Below, piece by piece: positions 35,214 through 44,012 of a stretch of DNA of 64,000 nt. Where the stretch lies: NCBI GenBank assembly GCA_031425275.1, contig JANPJA010000124.1, positions 52,050 to 116,049 on the forward strand. Reading direction: 5' to 3'. The first letter of the stretch is position 1. Every line of letters starts with the position of its first letter. The notes beneath the pieces were generated by a model. The model was given only the letters and a program-made list of their open reading frames with translations. It searched no databases and had not been told where the DNA came from. The translations under genes and the position numbers were made by a program. Source of the stretch: JAIVGV01 sp031425275 (lineage in GTDB: Bacteria > Acidobacteriota > Blastocatellia > Pyrinomonadales > Pyrinomonadaceae).

Positions 35214-36017
35214 ATGGACGACTCGGCACGCATTACTGATCAGACCGGCGGCGCGACGCGGGGCGTCGGCGGCGCGCGGACGGCGCGCGTGCGCGTCCTG
35301 CTCTTCGGCGCGGCGCGCGAGGAGGCGGGGCGCGGCGAGCTGGACTTGGAAATCACCACGCCCGCGACCGCCGCCGAGGTCTGCGAGCAACTGGTCGCGG
35401 CGTGCCCGGGGCTCGTGCGGTTCGGCCGCTCGCTGCTCGTCGCGGTGAACGAGGAGTACGCCGGGCCGGGGCGGGCGGTGCAAGACGGCGACGAGGTCGC
35501 CGTCTTCCCGCCCGTGAGCGGCGGCTCCGAAGCAGTAGTGCCGGCGGCGGATGAGAGCGCGGCCCGCGAAGATTTCTTCGAGCTGACGACCGAGCCGATC
35601 AGCGTCGGCGGGGTCGCGCGCCGCGTCGTGCCGAACGCTTGCGGCGCGACCGTCACGCTCGATGGCTACGTCCGCGAGTGGACGAAGGGGCGGAGAACGC
35701 TCCACCTCGTTTACGAGGCTTACGCCCCGATGGCCGTCGCGGAGATGCGAAAGGTCGGCGCGCGGGCGCGCTCGCAATTCGACATCGCGCACATCGGCAT
35801 CGTCCACCGCACGGGTCGGCTTGAGATCGGCGAGACCTCGGTCGTCATCTCGGTGGCCGCGCCGCACCGCCGCGCCGCCTTCGAGGCGTGCGAGTGGGCG
35901 ATCAAGGAACTCAAGCGCACCGTCCCCGTCTGGAAGAAAGAGTTTTACGAGGGCGGCGAGGTGTGGGTCGAGGGCGAGGGCGCGCCGGACGAGTCGCGCG
36001 GGCGGGCGAAAAATTAG
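35214..36017 (+). CDS. moaD-moaE: MoaD-MoaE fusion, molybdopterin synthase
   Basis: The protein has 267 residues in two halves. Residues 24-104 are a MoaD ubiquitin-like domain (VRVLLFGAAREEAG, VAVNEEYAG, DGDEVAVFPPVSGG) ending in G103-G104. A 15-residue linker follows, and then MoaE (about 120-255: DGYVREWTKGRRTLHLVYEAY, HIGIVHRTGRLEIGE, PVWKKEFYEGGEVW with the active-site Lys). Together they convert precursor Z (cPMP) to molybdopterin. MoaD needs a free C-terminal Gly-Gly for thiocarboxylation, so cleavage after G104 is expected, as known for the MoaX fusion of Mycobacterium tuberculosis. No other moa gene is in the window. Confidence 0.92.
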   Translation: MDDSARITDQTGGATRGVGGARTARVRVLLFGAAREEAGRGELDLEITTPATAAEVCEQLVAACPGLVRFGRSLLVAVNEEYAGPGRAVQDGDEVAVFPPVSGGSEAVVPAADESAAREDFFELTTEPISVGGVARRVVPNACGATVTLDGYVREWTKGRRTLHLVYEAYAPMAVAEMRKVGARARSQFDIAHIGIVHRTGRLEIGETSVVISVAAPHRRAAFEACEWAIKELKRTVPVWKKEFYEGGEVWVEGEGAPDESRGRAKN

Positions 36018-36133
36018 CCCCCGGAGTTGTTAACGAATAGTCCGGCCCGTCGTTACTGGGGCAGGGTCGGGATTCTCCAAAGATCACGGGACGAGGGCCG
36101 GCCGGGTCGGCCCAATTGAGTCACACCAAACCG

Positions 36134-36688
36134 ATGCGCGAAAAATTTATCACGCTCCTGTTCGTCTGTTGCGCCGCCGCCATCGCCGTGGGCTGCGGCG
36201 GCGGCGGGCAAGGCTCGTCCGCCTCGCCGACGTTTTCGGCCACGCCGGAGCAGCGGCCCGAACTGACGCTCGAAACCGTCCGCAGCGCCATCAACGGCGC
36301 GTGGGTGGAGGACGTGCCCTCGGCGGACGGGAAGGGCAAGCCGGAGGGCTGGAGCTTCGACTACAACGAGCCGAAAGAGATCGAGATCGTCGAGCAGAAG
36401 ATCGAGGGCGACCGCGCCACCGTCGTCGTCAACATGAAAACGCGCTCGCGCCCGCGCGACCGCAACCAGAAGAGTCTCGAAGGCCAACTGCGGCTCCACC
36501 TCGAACTGCGCCTCGACTTCATCTTCCGCGAGTGGGACGTGACGGAGGTCGACAACATCTCCTTCAGGTACACGAGGCTTGAACCACCCAGCCCCGCGCC
36601 CGGAGGCCCCCCGCCGGCGTCGCCGGGCGTCTCGCCGAATCCTCCGACACAGAACCCGCCGCCTCCGCCGCCCCCGCCGCAAGGCTGA
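36134..36688 (+). CDS. Proline-tailed lipoprotein
   Basis: The start chosen is ATG 36134, since the product then begins with a proper lipoprotein signal (MREKFITLLFVCCAAAIAVGC, lipobox AVGC), giving 184 residues. The mature part has one compact domain (about 40-150: LTLETVRSAINGAWVEDVP, GWSFDYNEPKEIEIVEQK, ATVVVNMKTRSRP, LRLHLELRLDFIFREWDV). This looks like a NTF2-like or beta-sheet fold. A Pro/Ser-rich tail ends in a run of Pro. I recognise no family. It is likely an envelope lipoprotein. Confidence 0.68.
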   Translation: MREKFITLLFVCCAAAIAVGCGGGGQGSSASPTFSATPEQRPELTLETVRSAINGAWVEDVPSADGKGKPEGWSFDYNEPKEIEIVEQKIEGDRATVVVNMKTRSRPRDRNQKSLEGQLRLHLELRLDFIFREWDVTEVDNISFRYTRLEPPSPAPGGPPPASPGVSPNPPTQNPPPPPPPPQG

Positions 36689-36725
36689 GGGGACGCGCGG
36701 GCGAACGCCGCACAGGGACTTAAAT

Positions 36726-36773
36726 GCCGGAAGCCCCCTCTAACGCCCGCGGGCGGTAGAGGGGGCTTCCGGC
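36726..36773. terminator. Intrinsic terminator after lipoprotein gene
   Basis: A perfect 17-bp stem, GCCGGAAGCCCCCTCTA with its complement, covers 36726-36742 and 36757-36773. The loop itself contains CGCCCGCGGGCG, a self-complementary run. A short T-rich stretch (TGTTCT) follows. Confidence 0.7.
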
Positions 36774-36802
36774 TGTTCTAACACAAGTTGCTGCCGGTCG
36801 GA

Positions 36803-37022
36803 CATCCCGGAGGGTTGACGGAGATTAGCCGGCGGCAAGTGCGCCCCGCACGCCGCCGCCGGATCGTAATGTGGAAATATGGCTCGCCCCGGCAGGGGCG
36901 ACGGAAAGGCTCATCTCCGGCGCCCCTGCCGGGGCGAGCGGTGATTGCGCCGCGAGCCGGCGGCGGCGCTCGCCTTGCGGCTCGCTTGCCGCCGGATAAT
37001 CTCCGCCGCCCCTCGCGGGGCG
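36803..37022. repeat. Repeat element B, second copy of MITE-like palindrome
   Basis: It has the same ends as element A: GGAGATTAGCCGGCGGCAAG (about 36820-36839) and CTTGCCGCCGGATAATCTCC (about 36985-37004), with GCGCCCCTGCCGGGGCG inside. The length is about 220 bases versus about 254 for A. The left outer end is degenerate. Confidence 0.75.
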
Positions 37023-37070
37023 GCACGACGCGCAACTTGAATTAATTACGACAACGGAGGCGCTCCGGCG

Positions 37071-39632
37071 TCAGGCCACGACTTCGGCCGTCTCCTCGTC
37101 GCCCTGCGGGGCGATGAGCGAGGCCGAGGTGACCATGTCGCCGCCGTCGGTCTTAATCAGCCGGACGCCTTGCGCGCCGCGCCCCGTTTTGCGGATGTCG
37201 GCGGCCTCGATGCGGATGAGCTTGCCCTGCTTGGTGATGATCATCATCTCGGAGTCGTCGTCCACGGGGAAGACGGCGACGACCCGGCCCGTCTTCTGAG
37301 TCGTCTTCATGTTGATGACGCCCTTGCCGCCGCGCGTCTGCAAGCGGTAGTCGCCGATCTTCGTCTGCTTGCCGAAGCCGGACTCGGAGACCGAGAGCAT
37401 CCGCTCCGAATCGTCGGGCGAGACGGCGCACAGCGAGACGACGAAGTCGTCCTTGCGGAGATCGATGCCGCGCACGCCGCGCGTCGCGCGCCCCATCGGC
37501 CGCACGTCGCCCTCCTTGAAGCGGATGGCGAGGCCGCTGTGCGTGGCGATGAAGATGCGCTTCGTGCCGTCGGTCAGCACCACGTCCAACAACTCGTCGC
37601 CCTCGTCGATGTTGATGGCGTTGATGCCGTTCGTGCGGATGTGCTGGAACTCGGCGAGCGAGGTCTTCTTGATCGTGCCCTTGCGCGTGACGAGCAGGAC
37701 GTAGCGCCCCTCGGAGAACTCTTTGACCGTCACCACCCCGGCGAGCTTGCGGGCCGTCGGGATGTTGATCAAATTGACGAAAGCCTTGCCGCGCGCCGAA
37801 GGCATCGCGTCGGGTATCTCGTGGACTTTGAGCTTGTAGACCTGCCCGTCGTCCGTGAAGAGCATCAGGTAGGAGTGGGTCGAGGCGATGAAGAGGTGTT
37901 CGACGTAGTCGTCGTTCTTCCCCGTCGAAGCCCCGGAGCGGCCCTTGCCGCCGCGCCCCTGCCGCTGGTAGATGGTGATCGGCGTGCGCTTGACGTAGCC
38001 GGCCTTCGTCACCGTGATCGCCACGTCCTCGTCGGCGATGAGGTCTTCGATGGTCAGCTCCACGCCCTCGTCGATGATCTGCGTGCGGCGCGCGTCGCCG
38101 AAGTCTTTGCGCACCTCCTCCAACTCCGCGATGATGACGCGGCGCAAAGACTGCTCGTTGCCGAGAATCTCTTCGAGTTCAGCGATGAGTTTGATGATGC
38201 CCTCGTACTCGTCGAGAATCTTCTGGCGTTCGAGCGCGGAGAGGCGGCGCAGTTGGAGATCGAGGATGGCCTGCGACTGTATCTCGGAGAAGTCGAGGCG
38301 CGCGATGACCTTTTGCAGCTTCGAGACGAACCCGGCGACCGTCAGGTCGGAGGGGATGCCCTTCCACGCCTTGGCCTGCGACATGTTGGCGAAGTTGCCC
38401 GTCATCCACTGGCGGGCCTCGTCCACCGACCCGGCGTTGCGGATCAGCGGGATGATGTAGTCGAGCGCGTCGATGGCCTTGTTGAGTCCTTCGAGGATGT
38501 GGGCGCGGGCGCGGGCCTTTCTGAGATCGTACTCGGTGCGGCGGCGCACCACCTCGCGGCGGAAGTCGATGAAGACTTCCAGCATCTCCTTGAGGTTCAG
38601 GACGCGGGGCTGGCCGTTGACGATGGCCAGGTTGATGACGCCGAAGGACGACTGCATCGGCGTCAGCTTGTAGAGCTTGTTGAGGACGACCTGCGGGACG
38701 GCGTCGCGCTTAAGCTCGACGACCACGCGCATCCCGTTGCGATCCGACTCGTCGCGCAGATCGGCGATGCCCTCGATCTTCTTCTCGTTGACGAGTTCGG
38801 CGATGCGCTCGATCAGCCGCGCCTTGTTCACCTGATAGGGAATCTCGCTGATGATCACGGCGTCGCGCTCGGTGGTGCCGCGCCCGATGCGGTCGATGCC
38901 GGCCTTGGCGCGCATCTGGATGACGCCGCGCCCCGTGGTGTAAGCCTGCCGGATGCCCTCGCGGCCGTAGATGAAGCCGCCGGTGGGGAAGTCGGGGCCG
39001 GGGACGATCTTCATCAGGTCTTCGAGTTTCGTCTGCGGCTTGCGCACCAAGGTGATGGTGGCGTCGATGATCTCGGTCAGGTTGTGCGGCGGGATGTTGG
39101 TCGCCATCCCCACGGCGATGCCGCCCGAGCCGTTTAAGAGCAGCGTCGGCACGCGCGTCGGCATCACCGTCGGCTCGCTCAACGACTCGTCGTAGTTGGG
39201 GCGGAAATCGACCGTCTCCTTCTCGATGTCGGCGAGCATCTGCGACGTGAGCCGCGACATGCGCGCCTCCGTGTAGCGCATCGCGGCCGCCGAGTCGCCG
39301 TCCACCGAGCCGAAGTTGCCTTGCCCGTCCACGAGCAGGTAGCGCATGGAGAAGTCCTGCGCCATGCGGACGATGGTGTCATAGACGGCCGAGTCGCCGT
39401 GCGGGTGATACTTGCCGATCACGTCGCCGACGATGCGCGCGCTCTTCTTGTAAGACTTGTTATGCTGGTTGCCCAGTTCGTGCATGGCCCACAGCACGCG
39501 GCGGTGGACGGGCTTGAAGCCGTCGCGCGCGTCGGGCAGGGCGCGGCCGACGATGACCGACATCGCGTAATCGAGATACGAGCGCCGCATCTCCTCTTCG
39601 ATGTTGACGTATGCGTGTTCTGCCGTTTCCAT
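37071..39632 (-). CDS. gyrA: DNA gyrase subunit A
   Basis: The start chosen is ATG 39632 with GGAGAGG upstream, giving 853 residues. The N-terminus is typical (RRSYLDYAMSVIVGRALPDARDGFKPVHRRVLW). The quinolone-resistance region reads HPHGDSAVYDTIVRMAQ, with Ser and Asp at the classical positions. The catalytic Tyr is in AAMRYTEARM. Beta-pinwheel blades follow, with a GyrA-box-like QRQGRGGKG, one residue longer than the common Q-[RK]-RGG-[RK]-G. The box indicates gyrase rather than ParC. It negatively supercoils DNA with GyrB, which is not in the window. It stands alone. Confidence 0.95.
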   Translation of the reverse strand: METAEHAYVNIEEEMRRSYLDYAMSVIVGRALPDARDGFKPVHRRVLWAMHELGNQHNKSYKKSARIVGDVIGKYHPHGDSAVYDTIVRMAQDFSMRYLLVDGQGNFGSVDGDSAAAMRYTEARMSRLTSQMLADIEKETVDFRPNYDESLSEPTVMPTRVPTLLLNGSGGIAVGMATNIPPHNLTEIIDATITLVRKPQTKLEDLMKIVPGPDFPTGGFIYGREGIRQAYTTGRGVIQMRAKAGIDRIGRGTTERDAVIISEIPYQVNKARLIERIAELVNEKKIEGIADLRDESDRNGMRVVVELKRDAVPQVVLNKLYKLTPMQSSFGVINLAIVNGQPRVLNLKEMLEVFIDFRREVVRRRTEYDLRKARARAHILEGLNKAIDALDYIIPLIRNAGSVDEARQWMTGNFANMSQAKAWKGIPSDLTVAGFVSKLQKVIARLDFSEIQSQAILDLQLRRLSALERQKILDEYEGIIKLIAELEEILGNEQSLRRVIIAELEEVRKDFGDARRTQIIDEGVELTIEDLIADEDVAITVTKAGYVKRTPITIYQRQGRGGKGRSGASTGKNDDYVEHLFIASTHSYLMLFTDDGQVYKLKVHEIPDAMPSARGKAFVNLINIPTARKLAGVVTVKEFSEGRYVLLVTRKGTIKKTSLAEFQHIRTNGINAINIDEGDELLDVVLTDGTKRIFIATHSGLAIRFKEGDVRPMGRATRGVRGIDLRKDDFVVSLCAVSPDDSERMLSVSESGFGKQTKIGDYRLQTRGGKGVINMKTTQKTGRVVAVFPVDDDSEMMIITKQGKLIRIEAADIRKTGRGAQGVRLIKTDGGDMVTSASLIAPQGDEETAEVVA

Positions 39633-39968
39633 TAAGCTGCCTCTCCGGTACAATTCGCGCGGCCGTCCGCCCTCGAACGAAGGACTGCGGCGCGGATCAA
39701 AACATCACCCGTCGCGCGCGCGGGGGGCGCACGCGACGCACCCGAATTCGGGCAAAAAAACTGACGCCGCGGGGTGAAAAAAGACACTTCGCCGGGCTGG
39801 GAAATGCGGCCGGGGAAGTACGAGATATTGTACCTTGAAAAGTGCCTGTTCGCAACCGGCCGAAGCGGGCAAAAGCCTTGAAAAAGCAGGGTTTCCGGGG
39901 TCTCGCCGGGGCGATTTTCGCACCGTCGGGCGGCCACAACATATTGAGTCGGCGGGGGAGGCCCCGGA
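39633..39968. other. Divergent spacer between gyrA and PilZ gene
   Basis: 336 bases hold the gyrA promoter (39827-39855) and the leader of the PilZ gene. I see no heptamer array and no gene. Confidence 0.5.
39827..39855 (-). promoter_or_regulatory. Candidate gyrA promoter
   Basis: On the minus strand: TTGCGA (39850-39855), a 17-base gap, TACAAT (39827-39832). Spacing is ideal and both hexamers match the sigma-70 consensus at four or five positions. A short palindrome, GTAC...GTAC, overlaps the -10 and could matter for supercoiling control, although that is speculative. Confidence 0.5.
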
Positions 39969-40724
39969 GTGTCTCGGCGGGCCATGAGCGAAGACGGCAA
40001 AGAGCGTCGGCTGCGCGAGCGTGTGAGGCTCGCTTTGCCCGCGCGCGTCCACTGCCGCGAGGGGGCGGGCGCGGAGTGGACGGAGCAGACGCGGCTCATC
40101 GACTTGACGCACTTCGGCGCGGCGTTTACGCTCACGCGGCCCGTCGATACGGGCCGGCTGCTGCACCTCCAGATGCCCATGCCGCGCCAGCTCCGCTGCT
40201 TCGATCACATCGAGGATCAGTACCGCGTCTGGGCCTTGGTGCGCCGCCTCAAGCTGGCGGGCGAGGACGCGGCGGGCGCGCAACTCTTCGAGCTGGGCGT
40301 GGCCTTCGTGGGCAAGCACCCTCCCGCGAGTTACAAAGAGAACCCGGCGACGCGCTACGAGATTAACCCGGCGCGCGCCGCCGGCGACCTGTGGGACGCG
40401 CACGAGAAACGGGAGGGCCGCGCCTACATCGAGTCGCGCCAGACGCGGCTGACGCTGCCCGTCGAGGTGATCGTCGAGGTGTTGGACGAGCACGGCGCGG
40501 TCGTGGAGAGCGAGCAGACCGTGACGGAGAACATCAGCCGCAGCGGCGCGTCCGTCTTCACCAGCTTGAAAATCGACCGCGGCCGCTTCGTGCGTCTGCG
40601 GAGCGCGCTCTTCACGCTCGCCGTCCTCTCGGTCGTGCGGGGGCGGCGCAAAGGCGCGGACAACATCGACCGGCTGCACCTCGAGTTCATCGACCGGGCG
40701 TGGCCGCTGGAGATTGAGGAATGA
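39969..40724 (+). CDS. Two-domain PilZ-like protein
   Basis: The start chosen is GTG 39969, eight bases after GGGGGAGG; the ATG at 39984 would be too far from it. The 251-residue protein has two PilZ-like halves. The first has RLRERVRLALPARVHC (RxxxR-type motif) and LIDLTHFGAAF. The second has ESRQTRLTLPVEVIVEV and TENISRSGASVFTS ([DN]-x-S-x-x-G). Both carry recognisable c-di-GMP-binding elements, the second closer to consensus. The output is unknown. Divergent from gyrA and followed by an acyltransferase gene. Confidence 0.75.
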   Translation: MSRRAMSEDGKERRLRERVRLALPARVHCREGAGAEWTEQTRLIDLTHFGAAFTLTRPVDTGRLLHLQMPMPRQLRCFDHIEDQYRVWALVRRLKLAGEDAAGAQLFELGVAFVGKHPPASYKENPATRYEINPARAAGDLWDAHEKREGRAYIESRQTRLTLPVEVIVEVLDEHGAVVESEQTVTENISRSGASVFTSLKIDRGRFVRLRSALFTLAVLSVVRGRRKGADNIDRLHLEFIDRAWPLEIEE

Positions 40725-40820
40725 CGGCGCGGCGCATTAGTAGTAGTAGTAGGCGCGTCGGGTTCGAGTTAGCGCGCGAACTGCTGCCAAACGAATGGGT
40801 CGGCGGCGGCGCGGGGCCGG

Positions 40821-41543
40821 GTGGGGAAGATTCTTAACGTGATAGGCACGAGCATCGCGCATGGGGAAGAAGGGCGTCGCGCCGCGGGGGGGCGGCCCGC
40901 GGCCCCGCCGGCGCGCGAAGAGTCGTACGTGCTGCCGCCGTGGGCGATCAAGGCGGTGCGTCTTTTACTGCACGCGCTCTTCCGCCTCTGCTTCGGGTTG
41001 CGGCTCAAGGGGGCGGAGAACATCCCGCGCGAGGGCGGCCTCGTCGTCGCCGCGAACCACCAGAGCTACTTCGACCCGTTCTGGATCGCCGCGCCCTTCA
41101 GCCGCCAGCTCCGCTTCCTCGCGTGGGACGCGGTCTTCGGCTGGCCCGTGCTGGGGGGGTTGATCCGCCTGCTCGGCGCGTGGCCGCTGCAAACGCAGAA
41201 GAGCGACGCGCGGGCCATCCGCCAGTCCGTGCAGTGGCTGCGCGGGGGCGGCGCGCTCGTCATCTTCCCCGAAGGCGGTCGCTGCCTCGCCGACGGCGAG
41301 ATGCTGCCGCTCAAACCCGGCGCGGCCCGGCTCGCTTTGGAGACGAACGTGCCGGTGCTGCCCGTCACCATCCGCGGCGGTCACCGCGTCTGGCCGCGCG
41401 GCCGCAAGTGGCCGCGACTGGGGCGCGTCGAGATCGTCTATCACCCGCCGCTGCGGATGACGCAACTGCCGGGCGAGGACACGCGGGCCTGCGCGCGCCG
41501 CGAGACCGAGCGGCTGGCCGAGATCATCGGGTCTGCGCTGTGA
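40821..41543 (+). CDS. 1-acyl-sn-glycerol-3-phosphate acyltransferase (PlsC-like)
   Basis: The protein has up to 240 residues from GTG 40821; GTG 40839 is an alternative with GGGGAAG before it. Motifs in order: AANHQSYFDPFW (NHx4D catalytic), FLAWDAVFGWPVLG, FPEGGRCLADGEMLPLKPGAARLA (acceptor-binding) and VPVLPVTI. Length and motifs fit a plain AGPAT, which makes phosphatidic acid at the inner membrane. The first 35 residues before the hydrophobic segment are unusual and Ala/Gly-rich. It is the second acyltransferase in the window; the one at 18705 is longer. Confidence 0.87.
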   Translation: MGKILNVIGTSIAHGEEGRRAAGGRPAAPPAREESYVLPPWAIKAVRLLLHALFRLCFGLRLKGAENIPREGGLVVAANHQSYFDPFWIAAPFSRQLRFLAWDAVFGWPVLGGLIRLLGAWPLQTQKSDARAIRQSVQWLRGGGALVIFPEGGRCLADGEMLPLKPGAARLALETNVPVLPVTIRGGHRVWPRGRKWPRLGRVEIVYHPPLRMTQLPGEDTRACARRETERLAEIIGSAL

Positions 41544-41601
41544 CCTAGCGGCGGCCGATTGTGAATTTTACTTGAGCTTGATTTACAGAGCGGGTTAAGA
41601 C

Positions 41602-41710
41602 TCACCGCAGAGACGCGGAGGACGCAGAGGGGGCGCAGAGAGTTGAGGGGCCGACGAGGTGAATGATTTCTCTGCGCGCCCTCTGCGACTTCTCTGCGTC
41701 TCTGCGGTGA
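41602..41710. repeat. GCAGAGACG-type inverted repeat
   Basis: TCACCGCAGAGACGC (41602-41616) is exactly complementary to 41696-41710. Further inside, GACGCAGAGGGGGCGCAGAG faces CTCTGCGCGCCCTCTGCG. The unit is about nine bases, so it differs from the heptamer classes; the palindrome at 53104 has similar outer arms. Confidence 0.65.
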
Positions 41711-41764
41711 ACTGATCTATCATTAAAATTCAACCGACATTCTAATCGGCAAGTGAGGGAGAAC

Positions 41765-43021
41765 ATGACCACACCAGCGAACGGCAACACAGGGGCGGGC
41801 GCGGCGGCGAACGCCGAACGGGTCGCGGCGATCCAGCAGTCACTCAAGGACGCGGGCCTCGACGGCTGGCTCTTCTACGACTTCCGCCAGAGCGACCCGC
41901 TCGCCTACCGCATCCTGAAACTCGACCCCAACCAGTTCTCCACGCGCCGCTGGTTCTACTACGTCCCGGCCGAGGGCGAGCCGACGCGCATTAACCACGC
42001 CATCGAGCAGGGCAAGCTCGACCTGCTCCCGGGGCGCAAACTCATCTACAGCAGTTGGGAGAAGCTGCACGCGCACGTCGCCGAGGCCCTGTCCGCGGGC
42101 GGGAAGAAGAACGTGCGGATCGCGATGCAGTACTCGCCCGAAAACTCCATCCCCTACATCTCGCGCGTCGACGCGGGCACGATCGAGCTGGTGCGCTCGC
42201 TCGGCGCGGAGCCGGTCACGAGCGCCGACCTCGTCCAGCTCTTCGAGGCCGTCTGGACGAAGGAGCAGTACGACTCGCACGTCACCGCCGCCGACAATAT
42301 TCACAACATCATTCAGGAGGCGTTCGCCGAAGTGGGCCGCAAGATCAAGGCCGACGAGGAGGTCACGGAGTACGAGATTCAGCAACTCATGGTGCGCCGC
42401 TTCGAGGAGCTGAACATGACGTGCAACGACGATCACCCCATCGTCTCCGTCAACGCCAACGCCGCCAGCCCGCACTACCAGCCGAACTCGGAAAAGTTCT
42501 CGCCGATCAAGCGCGGCGACTTCCTGCTGCTCGACGTGTGGGCCAAACTCAAAGACCCCGGCGCGGTTTACGCCGACCAGACGTGGACGGGCTTCGTCGG
42601 CGAGGAGCCTTCCGCGGAGCACGTCAAAGTCTTCACCGTCGTGCGCGACGCGCGCGACGCGGCCATCGAGTTCGTCCGCGAATCGGTCGCGGCCGGGCGT
42701 GAGATCAAGGGCGCGGAGGTGGACGACGTGTCGCGCGGCGTCATCGAGCGCGCGGGCTACGGCGAGTACTTCACGCACCGCACCGGCCACTCCATCGGCG
42801 AGGAAGTCCACGGCAACGGCGCGCACATCGACAACCTTGAGACGAGGGATTCGCGCAAGATCATTCCACGCACCTGCTTCTCCATCGAGCCGGGCGTCTA
42901 TCTGCCCGGCAACTTCGGCGTCCGCTCCGAGATCGATCTCTACGTCGGCGACAACGGCCGGATCGAAGTGACGGGCCAGCCGATCCAGCGCGAGCTGGTA
43001 GCGATTCTAAAGAGTGTGTAA
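41765..43021 (+). CDS. M24 family Xaa-Pro aminopeptidase-like metallopeptidase
   Basis: The start chosen is ATG 41765 behind AGGGAG; the product is 418 residues. The N-terminal creatinase-like domain (about 20-150) has GLDGWLFYDFRQSDPLAYR and FYYVPAEGEP. The pita-bread domain carries the metal ligands: LLLDVWAKL, YADQTWTGFV, HRTGHSIGEEVHG, FSIEPGVYLPG and VRSEIDLYV (Asp, Asp, His, Glu, Glu). It removes N-terminal residues preceding Pro or related dipeptides in the cytoplasm; no signal peptide is present. A 9-mer palindrome spacer precedes it. Confidence 0.9.
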   Translation: MTTPANGNTGAGAAANAERVAAIQQSLKDAGLDGWLFYDFRQSDPLAYRILKLDPNQFSTRRWFYYVPAEGEPTRINHAIEQGKLDLLPGRKLIYSSWEKLHAHVAEALSAGGKKNVRIAMQYSPENSIPYISRVDAGTIELVRSLGAEPVTSADLVQLFEAVWTKEQYDSHVTAADNIHNIIQEAFAEVGRKIKADEEVTEYEIQQLMVRRFEELNMTCNDDHPIVSVNANAASPHYQPNSEKFSPIKRGDFLLLDVWAKLKDPGAVYADQTWTGFVGEEPSAEHVKVFTVVRDARDAAIEFVRESVAAGREIKGAEVDDVSRGVIERAGYGEYFTHRTGHSIGEEVHGNGAHIDNLETRDSRKIIPRTCFSIEPGVYLPGNFGVRSEIDLYVGDNGRIEVTGQPIQRELVAILKSV

Positions 43022-43098
43022 ACGGTAAACCGTAAACGTGACAAGAGGGAATTGGTTTCCTCTTGTCACGGTTTACGGTTTACCGTTCACGGCTTGTT
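43022..43098. repeat. GGTAAACCGT inverted repeat abutting a start codon
   Basis: ACGGTAAACCGTAAACGTGACAAGAGG (43021-43047, two pieces) faces CCTCTTGTCACGGTTTACGG and TTTACCGT (43059-43086). The right arm runs to within about ten bases of ATG 43099. Confidence 0.75.
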
Positions 43099-43869
43099 AT
43101 GCTCGACTTCGCCATCCAGACCGCGCACGATGCGGGCCGCGTCCTCGCCGAGAAGTTCGGGCGGGCGTCGCTCGCCGTCACGCGCAAAGGCGACATCGAC
43201 ATCGTGACGGAGGCCGACCTCGCGGCCGAGCGTCTGATCGTCGAGCGCATCCGCAGCTACCACCCGCGCCACGCGATCCTGACGGAAGAGGCCGGCGACG
43301 CGGGCAATATGGAGACGGCGGCCGAGTACAAGTGGGTGGTCGATCCGCTCGACGGGACGACGAACTACGCGCACGGCTACCCGGCTTTTTGCGTCTCCAT
43401 CGCGCTCGAACGCGAGGGGGAGATAGTCCTCGGCGTCGTCCACGACCCGACGCGCGGCGAGACGTTCGCGGCCGAGCGCGGCGAAGGCGCGACCTTGAAC
43501 GGCCGCCCGATCCGCGTCTCGGAGGTGGAGGACATGAACCGCGCGCTCGTCTGCACGGGCTTCCCCTACGACGTGCGCACGCGCTCGGAGTTCGCGCGCC
43601 ACTTCCACAACTTCATCATGCACGCGCAGGGCGTCAGGCGCGACGGGTCGGCCGCGCTCGACTTGGCCTACGTCGCCTGCGGGCGTTTCGACGGCTTCTG
43701 GGAGGAGGGCCTCAAGCCGTGGGACGTGGCCGCCGGCAAGATCATCGTCGAGGAAGCGGGCGGGCGCATCACCCGCTACGACGACACGCCGTTCGACATT
43801 TACACCCCGCCCGTCGTCGCCACCAACGGAATACTCCACGGCGAGATGCTGCGCGTCCTTGCGCTCTAA
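43099..43869 (+). CDS. suhB: Inositol-1-monophosphatase family protein (SuhB-like)
   Basis: The start chosen is ATG 43099 (MLDFAIQTAHDAGRVLAEKF), giving 256 residues, the normal length. Metal and substrate motifs: DIDIVTEADLAAE, ILTEEAGDAG, WVVDPLDGTTNYAHGYPAFCVSIAL and KPWDVAAGKIIVEEAGG. The DPLDGT-T-N-[FY]-xH-G string is typical of SuhB/IMPase rather than CysQ. It hydrolyses inositol monophosphates; SuhB also has RNA-related roles in other bacteria. The symbol is by family similarity. No ribosome site is visible because a repeat arm lies directly upstream. Confidence 0.87.
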   Translation: MLDFAIQTAHDAGRVLAEKFGRASLAVTRKGDIDIVTEADLAAERLIVERIRSYHPRHAILTEEAGDAGNMETAAEYKWVVDPLDGTTNYAHGYPAFCVSIALEREGEIVLGVVHDPTRGETFAAERGEGATLNGRPIRVSEVEDMNRALVCTGFPYDVRTRSEFARHFHNFIMHAQGVRRDGSAALDLAYVACGRFDGFWEEGLKPWDVAAGKIIVEEAGGRITRYDDTPFDIYTPPVVATNGILHGEMLRVLAL

Positions 43870-43875
43870 AAAAAC

Positions 43876-44007
43876 GTCAGTGGTCAGTTGTCCGTGGTCA
43901 GTTGTTCGAGCTTCACGATCACTCAAGCCGCGTCGAGACTTGAGAGTCGCCCGACGACAAACAACTGACAACTGACAACTGACCACTGACCACTGACCAC
44001 TGACGAC
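43876..44007. repeat. GTCAGTG heptamer inverted repeat between convergent genes
   Basis: GTCAGTGGTCAGTTGTCCGT (43877-43896) and more face CAACTGACAACTGACAACTG and CCACTGA units (43963-44004). It lies between the inositol phosphatase (plus) and the DUF3179 gene (minus). Confidence 0.8.
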
Positions 44008-44012
44008 CTTTG

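Larger units (their letters stand above)
36689..37070. other. Convergent spacer: terminator and repeat element B
   Basis: The spacer lies between the lipoprotein gene (plus) and gyrA (minus). It contains the terminator at 36726-36773 and repeat element B at 36803-37022. No gene is seen. Confidence 0.6.

Noticed and set aside
37170..39137. 655-codon plus-strand frame opposite gyrA
   Set aside because: It is antisense to an unmistakable gyrA, and its composition is that of a codon-position shadow.
40739..40752. TAG trinucleotide run as a regulatory site
   Set aside because: Four to five TAG units only, in a short spacer; no support beyond simple sequence.
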